From: Monodelphis domestica
Lineage: Eukaryota; Chordata; Mammalia; Didelphimorphia; Didelphidae
Reading direction: 5' to 3'
Assembly (NCBI RefSeq): GCF_027887165.1
Contig: NC_077232.1
Location: forward strand, 1,188,965-1,252,964
DNA: 64,000 nt
The notes beneath the pieces are model-generated. The model was not told the DNA's origin and did no database searches. It was given only the letters and a program-made list of their open reading frames with translations. Of this stretch, positions 34,736 through 44,625 are shown piece after piece; the first letter of the stretch is position 1; each line of letters opens with the position of its first letter. The position numbers and the translations under genes are program-made.

Positions 34736-36039
34736 CAGGCCTGCCCATCTCCCAGGCAGGACGCTGCCCAGGAATGCGGCTCCGGCCTCACCAGTCAGCC
34801 CAGCCCAGGCATGACTCATCTCCCCCTTCCCATCCCAGAGCCGCCAGCTCAGCCCGACTTTCCCTGGAAGAAAGAACTTCCGCCCTTCCCACCCGCGCGC
34901 CGCGCCGGGCTGAACTGGGGCTTCCTGGGCAGCGGGAGCCTCAGCCCAAGCCCAGCGGCCTCCATCCGTCCTCCTAGGCGGTGCCGCCCACTGAGTCCTG
35001 GGCTGGGCCTGGCCGAGACTCCCAGGTCAGGTCAGTGCTCGGGACACCGCTGGGCACTGACCCACCTGGGCCAGCCCCTAACCTGCCCCTCCCCAGGCCG
35101 GAGCATCCCCCAAGGCAGGACTCTCTCCCTTTGGCCGGAGGGGGGCTGAGGGGAAAGAGGAGGCTCAAGGAGAGCCGCCCCGGCCTCTGGCTAAGAGCCC
35201 CCTGGAGAAGTCTCGCAGCCTGAGTGAGGAGAAAGATCTGGATCTGGGCCTGGGGGACCCGAGTTCGGATTCTGCCGGGGGACTGCTAGAAGTCACTTCA
35301 GGGCCCCCAGCCTCGCTTTGGTCCTTCCTCGTGTGAAAGGAGAGCCCTGGGAGGCGGGGCTCGCTGTATCTTCCTTCGCCGTCGAGGCCCACCCAGGCAG
35401 CGTTTTAGGTTGCAGCACCTCGGGCTTTGGAGGTCCATAATCTAAGGTTCCTCCCATGAGACTCCGTTCTGAGTTCTGGGGGATCTGATCCGGGTTCCCC
35501 GTCTGTCCCTGAGGTTCTAGAGTCCATGACCCTTCCGGCTCCACTCAGGATATTCCTTTGAGTTTTCTTGTTCTGGGGGGGGGCCTTCTGGGTCCCCCAC
35601 CCCGTCCTGTCCTCCCCCCGGAGCTATTTATGGAAGGGAGGCTCGAGCTGGGCCCCGGATGCAGAGAGGGTGGAGCCTGTCCGCCCGGAGGGCCGGATAC
35701 CCGAGGAGGCCACTAAGGACCACCTTCCCTTTCTGGAGGACTTTCCCTGCCTGTGGCAGCCCAGCAGACCCACCCTGAAGGGTTATTACTGCCGGGTAGA
35801 GATGAGGAAATCGAGACAGAGACAGAGAGACAGAGAGGGGATGGGAGAATGCCTTGGATCCTGGAGTTAGTCAGGGGCCCTCACTTGGACTCTGGAATCC
35901 CGACTTCAAAGTCAGGGGATGTTTGTCCTTCCCAGCCCTCTCCAACTCCTGGCCGTGTACACAGCCAGAAGGGCCACCAGGAGGCCCAGCCCCGACTCAA
36001 AGGACTCAGTGGACAAATGGATGACTTCTTGGTCCAAAG
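34736..36039. other. Upstream flank of PHLDA2, no gene seen
   Basis: Unique GC-rich sequence with a short gagacagagacagag run near 35810-35840. No exon recognised. Confidence 0.4.
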
Positions 36040-36575
36040 CAGTCTCTCTCTCTCTGTGTCTCTCTGTTTCTGTCTCTGTCTCTCTGTCTCTCTCTGTCTC
36101 TGTCTGAGTGTCTCTCTGTCTCTCTCCATCTCTCTGTCTCTCTCTGTGTCTTTCTCTCTCTCTCTGTCTGTCTCTGTCTCTGTGTGTGTGTGTCTCTCTG
36201 TCTCTGTCTCTCTCTCTCTCTTTATCGCTCTGTCTCTGTCTCTCTTTGTCTCTGTCTGAGTGTCTGTCTGTCTCTGTCTCTCTCCATCTCTCTCTCTCTG
36301 TGTCTTTCTCTCTGTCTCTCTCTGTCTCTGTCTGAGTGTCTGTCTGTCTCTGTCTCTCTCCATCTCTCTGTCTCTCTCTGTGTCCTTCTCTCTCTCTGTC
36401 TGTCTGTCTCTGTCTCTGTGTGTGTGTGTCTCTCTGTCTCTTTGTCTCTGTCTGAGTGTCTGTCTGTCTGTCTCTCTCCATCTCTCTGTCTCTCTCTGTG
36501 TCTCTTTCTCTCTGTCGCTCTCTGTCTCTGTCTGAGTGTCTCTCTCTCTCCTTCCCTCCCTCTCTTTCTCTCTCT
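36040..36575. repeat. (TCTCTCTGTC)-type pyrimidine minisatellite
   Basis: CT/GT-rich array. The marker gtctgagtgtc recurs at about 36102, 36254, 36330, 36450 and 36530, spaced 76-152 bp, so longer composite units exist. Confidence 0.9.
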
Positions 36576-37713
36576 GACACAGGATGAGCAGGAGCTAGCC
36601 TAGAGCCTCCCATTCTCCTGTGCTCAGAACCTAGATCCCCTGAGCCTTCCTGGGGAGCCCCATAGCCCTCCCTGGGCCCTGGTTTCCCTGCCTGGGAGGG
36701 AAGGGGATTGGACTAGACACTTCAGCCCTTTCCCCTCTAAAGCCAGAGGACGGGGAGGGGACAGTTCGGGCTTCCCCGGAGAGAGGAGGGGTGGGCCGAG
36801 TCCTGCATGCTGACCCCCTTCCAGATGGCCCTGAGGTCGGAGGTCAAAGGTCCCTTAGACAGTGTCGGAGGCGGGGAAACCCTAAAACAGAGCCGGCTTG
36901 TCTCTCCCTCCTTTGCTCCGTCGCACTCTGCCTCCTGCCAAATCTAGCTGGGTGTGTGTTCTAGGTCTGCTGGTGCCCCCCCCCCCCAGGGCAGGGTGCC
37001 CTCATGAGTCAGTCAGCAAACACTCCTGGCCTGAGCTCTTGCTCTCTCCTCCCCTGGTGCTCGGCTGCCCTAAGGGAGTGCCTAGTTCAGCTGACCCACA
37101 ATGCAGTGGGACAGCAGGGGAGCCACACTGGACTTGGAAGGGGGACCCTCTGGGTTCAAATCCTGCTCCATGGAAGTCCTTCTGGGCCACACGGACACAG
37201 ACAGACACACGCTCACTCAGACATATATTTGTGGAGCAGGGCATGCCCCAGAGCCCCCAGGGCTGTCTCAGCCTGTTCAGCTTCTGGGCAGCTACTGCCC
37301 CGTCTCCACTCTGGTGTGGCAGAAAAGTAGCTGGCTCTCGAAGGCTGTGGGTTCAAATGCCAGCTCAGCCCTGGACCCAAGACTCCTCTGTGGTGAGCCT
37401 GGGGGAGGGGAGTGGTCTAGACAACATCTAAGGGCCCTTGGGTGCTTAGGCAATGATCCCTTACACCCGGGCATTCATCAGGTGGGCGTCTCTGCATCCC
37501 AGGTGCTGGCAATGGCTACAGAGACAAAATGAAATGGTCCCTGCCCTCAGCGTGAAAAAGAAAATGGAACTAAGAGAGGATCCCCAGCAGGAGGGCCAGC
37601 CCGAGCAGGCAGCAGTCCTGGGGAACAGAGAAGGGTCCCGTTTGGCTGCCCCATGAAGTAGGAGGATCCTTGAGGGAGCCAGGAGTGATGAGGGCAAAGC
37701 AGGATCTCTGGGG
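36576..37713. other. Intergenic unique sequence with a nuclear-receptor-like site
   Basis: No gene recognised. Three DR1-spaced half-sites lie at 36834-36853 (see findings). An L2-like stretch lies near 37440-37560 (acagagacaaaatgaaatgg). Confidence 0.4.
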
Positions 37714-38835
37714 TGTAAAACTTGAAATTGAATCTCAATAATAATGTTATATGTTAAGAGATTTATTAATGATCATTAGAAATCAAGGAATAAAGAAGCT
37801 ACAAAATAAAGACCACGTGCCCATGGCTGGTGTTACAGACAAAAGAGTGGTTGCCTTAAATTGTGACCACGAAAAATGTGGTTTTAAATCAAAAATAAGT
37901 GGTTGCCATGGGGAAATTCCCAAATATTAAATATACCCAAGTCAGCTGGGTTTTATGGAGATTTTAATTAGTATAAATTAAGGAATTATGGAAAAGAGAA
38001 AGAGACAGAGTATGCGGAAATAATAGGAAGGCTAGGGCCTGGGCCAATGGCCTAGGCCTTTTCTTTTAAGAGAGAAAAAACTAAGTCAGTCTTTAATCAT
38101 TCACCACAAGATTTTGTTCCAAGCAAGCTCTAGTGTTCAGAGACCCAGCTACGCCAACTAGTCCGAGCTCCAACTTCAGCTACCAAAGCTGAACTAATTC
38201 CAGAGCCCTCCAGCTCCTTCCTTTTAAAGAAAAATTTCTCCTATGTCACCTCCCCTAAATTTCTACATCTACCAATCACAGTAGATGTTTTCCAAAGGAC
38301 TGACCATTCTTAATTCACACCTGAGTAGACAAAAACTTTTGAATAATTCACACCTGAGTAGACTAATCTTGTCCTTTGCAAGTTGCCTGATTAATTTGAC
38401 CTTCATAGGTACTCAGCATCCCTTTGTATTAGATCTACAAATAGACCCAGCTTAAGGGTTCTTGCTTCACTTTAAGTATGGGTTGGGGACTTTTCATTGT
38501 TCAATCAGGAGTTTACAACTTTATCTTCCTCTAAAGTATGCTTAAGTATGGGTGGAGTAATGTCAGAGTTCCCACATTCCTGACCAAAGTCCCTTCATTG
38601 TTTTAAAATGGGGAAAGGTCCTAACCAAATGTTCTAAGGTAGAGTCTGAGAAATTTTAAGATTCACACTGGTCAGCCATTTTTTAGTTAACCCCACTCAC
38701 TACCATCAATGCTGATTCTACCTCAGAGAAGAGGAGCCTCCAAAGCCCATGCCCTTTATCCTCTGTCTACAGGAAGTACTTAATGACAGGAAGTCAGTGG
38801 GCTCTTGGGATCTGTAGTTCTTTTTTAGGGTAACA
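37714..38835 (-). mobile_element. Probable solo LTR of an endogenous retrovirus (fossil)
   Basis: About 1.12 kb that starts TGTTACCC and ends TTTTACA on the minus strand (TG...CA ends), with an AATAAA-type signal about 60 bp before the 3' end. No internal retroviral region borders it, so it reads as a solo LTR. Clear target-site repeats were not seen. The family is not assigned; it looks old. Confidence 0.55.
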
Positions 38836-39105
38836 GATTTTCAATCATACAGCGGAGAAAGGAGGGAGACCAGTGGAGGCAGGAAGGTCAGGGAGCCGCT
38901 CTGCCTGTCTGGTCTGGTTTTGTCTGCATACTGGATTGATCTCCTTCACCATTGTAAGTAGCCTTCAAGCATCCTGTAGGCACATGGTCACCCTTTGCCC
39001 CTTTGCCCCCTTCACAGAGGGGCGTCTCTCACATGCCACATTGCTCATGCAATCATTCTCCGATTGCTGGTCACTTTGAGTTGGGCCTTAAAGGCCCCGC
39101 AGGAT

Positions 39106-39856
39106 TGTAACAGAGCAGAGGTCTGGAGATGGGGAAGCCAGGATCATTTTCAGATTCCCTGAACAGCAGAGTGGAAGGAAGAAAGGGGTCCTAGAGCAGA
39201 GGCCGGAAGCCCCCCGTCCTAACTGCCAGATCAGGACTCTTTCCCTGCCTTTGAACCCAGACTTGGCTGGGACTTGAGACTCCCAGAGGACCTGGAGAGG
39301 AATCCACCCCTGCCCCAGCCCCCACTTGGGGTGAACTTTCCAAGGATGATCTTTTCTTCCTCTCCCAGGCCTCAGCTTCTGCAGTGATCTCTGTGTGCTT
39401 ACCTGTTGACTCAACTGAGGGGACATCCATTCTTGGCTCACCTTCCCATACTCTATAGAAATGCCAGCTGGCGACAAACCAGGAAAAAAGGTCTCTGATA
39501 AAGGCCTGTGAGAAGGGCATTTGTATTGTGATTTGATCAGTCAGAGATTTGGACTTCCGTTTGTTTTGAATTTGGGTCAATCAGCAACCAGGGAATTGAT
39601 CCCCCAGGCACTGCCCCCTCCCCAGGTTAATTGAGGAATTGTGATTGGTTCCTGGGCAGTGATGTAAGAGAGCTAATGGGTGTAGTAAGGATTCATAAAT
39701 TGAGGGAAGATTGGAGACAGACACTGAGTTGTTAGGCTCCGGATTATTAGGCTAAGAAATGCTTCTCTTCCTTTCGACATTTCTCTCTTATTTTCTTTTT
39801 CTTACTAATAAATCTCACTAACTATTAACAGTCTTGTGACTTAAGGGTTAATTACA
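39106..39856 (+). mobile_element. Probable LTR of a second endogenous retrovirus (fossil)
   Basis: About 751 bp from TGTAACAG to AATTACA in sense, with a pyrimidine-rich stretch then ctaataaatctcact (poly(A)-signal-like) near its 3' end. It is followed by ttttggtgaccacc, which looks like the primer-binding-site start of a gammaretrovirus-type element. Only a scrap of internal sequence remains before L1 begins. Confidence 0.55.
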
Positions 39857-40298
39857 ATTTTTGGTGACCACCCATTCTAACCATTACAAGCCTCATTTCT
39901 CAAATATGTAAAGAACTAATCAAATGTATAAGAATCAAAGTCATTCCCCAATTGACCAATGGTCAAAGGATGTGAATAGAGGAAGAAATCAAAACCATCA
40001 ATAATCATATGAAAAATGTTCTAGATCCCTCTTGATTAGAGAAGTGCAGATTACAACAACACTGAGGTACTACCTCCCACCTAGCAGAGTGGCCAATAGG
40101 ACAGTAAAGGAAAATGATAAACATTGGAGGGGATGTGGCAAAGTTAGGACACTGGTGCATTGTTGGTGAACTGATCCAACATCCTGAAGGGCAATTTGGA
40201 ACTCTGCCCAAAGGGCTATAAAATTGTGCAGACCCTTTCCAGTAATGCTGCTTCTGGGTCTGAATTCCAAAGGATCTGTTTGTACAAAAATATTTCTA

Positions 40299-40419
40299 GT
40301 CTACGGCCATACCACCCTGAACGCACCCGATCTCGTCTGGTCTCGGAAGCTAAGCAGGGTCGGGCCTGGTTAGTTCTTGGATGGGAGACCGCCTGGGAAT
40401 ACCGGGTGCTGTAGGCTTT
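40299..40419 (+). rRNA. 5S rRNA-like sequence, full length (retroposed copy)
   Basis: All 121 positions of vertebrate 5S rRNA are present. I count three differences from the human sequence, at 5S positions 27 (G to A), 42 (A to G) and 77 (A to T). The internal control elements (A box about 50-64, intermediate element 67-72, C box 80-97) are unchanged, and a T5 terminator-like run sits at 40417-40421. It is a single copy at the head of a retroposed insert rather than part of an array. Whether it is transcribed is unknown; treat it as a 5S-derived copy with an intact-looking promoter. Confidence 0.93.
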
Positions 40420-40886
40420 TTCAGAGGTTTTTTAATACTTCTCCTTTCCCATCCCAATCCAGTCTCCCCTATTAATGCTGCACTTTTCTTCCTTGGGTCT
40501 GTTCCTTTTCTCTTAATCAGGCACGGCCTGGGTTCAAAGCCTGCCTTTGATACTTATTACCTGTGTGACCATGGGCAAATTTTTTAATCTTTGAGACTCA
40601 GTTTCCTCATCTGTAAAATGGGGAATAATACCTATAGTTCCTATCTCACATGGTTGTTGTGAGGTAAAGTGAGATTAATGTATGTAAAACATGTTTCAAA
40701 ATGTAGATATATAAATGTCAGCTATTATTTTGTCTCACCCCCACCTCTATTCCCATTTCCCCATATCTCTCCGGACCCCCCAGAAGCCTGTCTCTCTACA
40801 GTTATTTAATGCCTGTGTCAGATCTACTGTAAAAGATAAAGTACAATACAATGAGAGATTATATACATATATATCACCAAAAAAAA
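40299..40886 (+). mobile_element. 5S-headed retrotransposed insert with MIR and poly(A)
   Basis: 588-bp insert in L1. It begins exactly at 5S position 1, continues about 105 bp of unfamiliar sequence, then a MIR/CORE-SINE (about 40525-40735, cagtttcctcatctgtaaaa), then about 150 bp more, ending in A8. It is flanked by a perfect 14-bp duplication, aaaaatatttctag, at 40286-40299 and 40882-40895. These are the hallmarks of L1-mediated retrotransposition of a transcript that started at the 5S gene. Confidence 0.85.
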
Positions 40887-41462
40887 TATTTCTAGCTGCA
40901 CTTTTTGTGATGCCAAAGAATTGGAAATTGAAGGGATGTCCCTCAATTGGGGAATGGCTGAACACATTGTGGTACATGATGATGGGATACTATTGTGCTA
41001 GTGATGAATTGCTTGATTTCTATGTGAACTGGAAAGACCTCCAGGAAGTGATGCAGAGTGAAAGGAGAAGAACCAGGAGAACATTGTACATAGAAATGGA
41101 TACATTGTAGCACAATCGAATGCAACTGACTTTGCTACTAGCAGCAGCTGCAATGACCCAGGACAATCCGGAGGGACTGAGGAGAAAGAATGTATCCACA
41201 TCCAGAGAAAGAACTGTGGGAGCAGAAACCCAGAAGAAAAGCAGATGATTCATCACTTGTTTATCTGAGTATATGTTTTGGGGTTTGGGTTTTGTAAGAT
41301 AGACTCTCTTACAAAAATGAATACTATGAAAACATGTTTAGTGTGATAATCTATGCATAATACAGAGTTGTAAACTCTGGGGGGGGAGACAACATGAATC
41401 CTATAACTCTGGAAAACTTATATGGAAATTTGTTATTAAAATAAAATAAAGAAAAAAAAAAC

Positions 41463-41949
41463 ACCAGCTGTGGGTTTTGTGGTGGCCCATTCTGCCTCCT
41501 CTCCCAGTAGAATGTCAATTCTCTGAGGGCAAGGACTATTTTCACTTCCCTCCCTGAAAGCCCACAACTGACCATCATTCCCAGCCCATAGTCCTTTGTT
41601 CTTCCTTTCAAAGAGGGAACCAATGGACCGATATCTTGACTTGCTTGGTCTGGACTTAAGTGAAGCCCATAGTAGCCCTTTCCTAGGGGTCTGTTTGGCC
41701 AGAGCAGAAGCAAAAGGAAGACTGGCTTCTGGCCTCCCTGACTATCTCCCATCGCCTCACTTGAGCATTTGGGGCCAGGATGAATGGAGTCGTTCTCTTG
41801 GTCCTTGGTCCTTCACCCACTGCTGACTAAGAGCCTCCACATGAGGGGTGACCAGTGCAGATAACAGCAAGGTCTGGATCTGTCCTCCAGGAAGTTCACA
41901 TCACCCCCACCTCCCCCACTGGGCCTCCAGCTTTGTGCTACCTTAATGC
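41463..41949. other. Intergenic, no gene seen
   Basis: Unique sequence with an L2-like piece near 41505-41560 (tgtcaattctctgagggcaa). Nothing else recognised. Confidence 0.4.
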
Positions 41950-42420
41950 AAATTTTAAAAGCAAGATCTGGGGGCCAGTATGCAAACCATATGCTTATTA
42001 GAATTAGAAATTCAAATTATCAACAGTCACCGGAAAGAAATGCTCCAAATCACTTAAAAAAAATCTTACCTCCTGTTTTAGAATCAATACTGTGTATTAT
42101 TAATACCGTTTATGACTATGGTAAAGGCTCTGCAATGGGGGTCACACAGCTAGGAAGTATCCGAGGTCAGATTTGAATCCAGGACCACCTGTCTCTAGGC
42201 TTGGCTCTCCATCCTCTGAGCCACCTCTTTGCTATCCCCTCCCCAAAGTCATTATGAATTAAAGAAATACAAGTTAAAATAACCCTGAGGCTTTGATGTC
42301 CACCAACTAAGGTAACAAAAGGCAAAAAAAACCAAAACACTGATACATAGTCAGTGAAGCTATCAGCTAGTTCAATCATTCTGGAAAACAATAATTAGAG
42401 CTACAATTTGTATGTATGGT
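41950..42420 (+). mobile_element. L1 fragment split by a SINE
   Basis: aaagaaatgctccaaatcac before the SINE and attaaagaaatacaagttaa, then ataaccctgaggctttgatg, after it correspond to adjoining parts of the L1 ORF2 end. The SINE at 42053-42240 therefore landed inside a pre-existing L1 fragment. Confidence 0.7.
42053..42240 (-). mobile_element. SINE1_MD-like copy inside L1
   Basis: Antisense: atcttacctcctgttttaga, gtcacacagctaggaagtat, gatttgaatccaggacc and ctctgagccacctctttgct. Clearly degraded. Confidence 0.8.
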
Positions 42421-42559
42421 GCTTTAAGGTTAGCAAGGTACTTCCAAATATCTCAACTGACCCTTATAATAATCATTTTATAGTTGAGGAAACTGAGGCA
42501 GATGGCAATGAGGTGATATAGCCAATGTGTCTGAGGCCAGGTTTGAAAGCTGGACTCCA

Positions 42560-43480
42560 GTCTCCCTCTCTCCTCTCTGTTTTTCTCCCTCTGTCTCTCT
42601 CTTCTCTTTCTCTCCCTCTCCCTCTCTTTGTCCCTCCCCTCCTTTCTCCCTCCCTCCCTCTGTCTCTCTCCTCTTTTGGCCTCTCTGTCTCTCTCTTTCT
42701 ATCTATCTCTGTCTCTCATGTTTTTCTCCTTCTCCCTCTCTTTCTATCTCTCTCTCCCTTTCTGTTTTTCTCCTTCTCTGTCTCTATCTCTCTCTTTTTC
42801 TGTCTCTCCTGTTTTTTTCCATCTCTTTGTTTTTGTCTCTCTGTCTCTCCTGTTTTGCTCCCTCTCTGTCTCTATCTCTCTCTCTGTTTTTCTGTCTCTC
42901 TTTCTCTCGTTTTTCTCCTTCTCCCTCTGTTTTTCTGTCTCTCCTCTGTTTTGCTCCCTCTCTTTCTGTTTTTCTCCTGTCTCTCTCTTTCTTTGTCTCT
43001 TTCTGTCTCTCCTGTTTTTCTCCCTTTCCCTCTTTCTGTTTTTCTCTCTTTCTCTCATGTTTTGCTCCCTCTCTTTCTGTTTTTCTCCTGTCTCTCTCTT
43101 TCTTTGTCTCTTTCTGTCTCTCCTGTTTTTCTCCCTTTCCCTCTTTCTGTTTTTCTCTGTCTCTTTCTCTCATGTTTTGCTCCCTCTCTTTCTGTTTTTC
43201 TCCTGTCTCTCTCTTTCTTTGTCTCTTTCTGTCTCTCCTGTTTCTCCCTTTCCCTCTTTCTGTTTTTCTCTGTCTCTCCTCTGTTTTGCTCCCTCTCTCT
43301 CCCCCTTTCTGTTTTCTCCCTCTCTGTCTCTCCTGTTTTTCTCCCTCTGTCTCTCTTCCTCTCCTGTTTTTCTCCCTCTCTTTGTTTTTCTCCGTCTCTC
43401 TTTCTATCTCTCTCTCCCCCTCTCTCTCTCTGTCTCCCTCTTATCCCCTCCCTCTCTCCCATCCATCTCTGTCTCCCTCC
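42560..43480. repeat. CT-rich array with 110-114 bp higher-order units
   Basis: C/T-dominated array. The landmark tttttgctccctctctttct-type block starts at 42949, 43060, 43174 and 43284, giving periods of 111, 114 and 110 bp. It ends in a short ta-rich run near 43490-43515. Long Ser/Leu/Phe open frames are artefacts. Confidence 0.92.
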
Positions 43481-44276
43481 CCATGTGTAATACATATACA
43501 TATATATTACATATATCTCTGCCTCCTTTGCCACCTAAGTGCCTACAGAGCAGACTGATGCTGGAAGAGTCCCTCATGGGTCCTGCGAACCCTTTCCCCT
43601 GGAGGCAGCCCACTGAGCGCATTCCACAAGGAGGTCCAAGGCAGAGGCCAAGGTCCCAGACACCACAACAATATTTCTAGCAGCAGCAGCAGTCAATCCA
43701 TCAGTCAGTTGACACTGATCAAGCACCTACTATGTGCTGGTCACTGGGACCTCCTTGGTGCTGGAGTTCCACAAAGAAAGGTGACAGACTGTCCCTGCCC
43801 TCGGGGGGCTCACAGTCTAAAGGCAGAGACCACATTCAAAGGAGACCCAGGGTCACTGGAGAGCCTGGAGGCACTGAGGATTGGAAAGGCTTCTTGTAGA
43901 TGGTGGATCATATCAGGGATGATGGGAGGTTTGGGGGAACAGACAGAGCATTCTGGGTAAGGAAGAGGCAGGAAGCCAGGATCTCTGGATGAAGGGTATG
44001 TGGAAGGACTAAGGTGTCAGAAGACTGGAGAGGAGGCAGGGACAGGTTGAGAAGGGCTTTGAATGCCAGCTGGAGGGTTTTATATTTAATCCTGGAGGTA
44101 TATTAGAGTTCACTGAGTGGGGAGGGGTTGGGGTTGATACAATCAGACCTGAGTTCCAGCCCAGCCTCAGATAGGAAGTGTCTGGTCTGATTCGAATTCA
44201 GGACCTCCCATCTCTAGGCTTGGCTCTCTCTCTGCCAGGCCCATGAGCTGCCCCCTAAAACATTTATTTATTAATT
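43481..44276. other. Intergenic with L2-like and old interspersed repeats
   Basis: About 43700-43830 is an L2-like stretch (caagcacctactatgtgctg). About 43930-44130 carries the same old repeat as 5860 and 17945 (gaagggctttgaatgccagc). About 44150-44265 is a degraded antisense SINE1_MD-like copy. No gene. Confidence 0.55.
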
Positions 44277-44625
44277 GCTGATTTCTTTTTTTAAAAACAA
44301 ATTTATTGACTGACTGATTTAGGCTAGTTTCCCCTGGTTATGTGATTCTCCCGCCCCCTTTGTTATCACCTGATACCCATTTCCGTATTAGTCAGTTTCC
44401 TAATAGAGCAGCCTTTTAAAGCCCAAACCCCTCATCCCACTTGCATATAAACAAGCAGTAAGTCATCTGCCTCCTTCCGTGCTTCCGCTCCCACAGTTCT
44501 TCCTCTGGACGGGGAGAGCTTCTTTCCGTCTGTCCCTCGGGACTGTCCTGGGTCATTGCATTGTCTCTTACATTTGATCGTCCCACAGAGGCTCAGTCAC
44601 TGTGTCTGATGTAGATCATTTATTT
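44277..44625 (-). mobile_element. L1 3'-end fragment
   Basis: Antisense, diverged: ttcttcctctggacggggag, gggactgtcctgggtcattg and cattgtctcttacatttgat match the same L1 3' UTR as at 14342. Confidence 0.75.

Larger units (their letters stand above)
39885..41455 (+). mobile_element. 5'-truncated L1 LINE, split by a later 5S-headed insertion
   Basis: Sense L1 comprising the end of ORF2 (gagaagtgcagattacaaca, gcaatttggaactctgccca, gaatggctgaacacattgtg) and the 3' UTR (gagggactgaggagaaagaa), ending in an A-rich tail at about 41440-41462. It is interrupted at 40299-40886 by the insert described separately. It is the same family as the L1 at 14342, which is in the opposite orientation. Confidence 0.88.

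Noticed and set aside
40299-40419. Annotating the 5S as an ordinary functional 5S gene
   Set aside because: The poly(A) end and flanking 14-bp duplication show it arrived by retrotransposition; activity is not excluded but not shown.
42525-43680. Ser/Leu/Phe-rich frames of more than 300 codons
   Set aside because: Translation of the CT-rich array in three frames.
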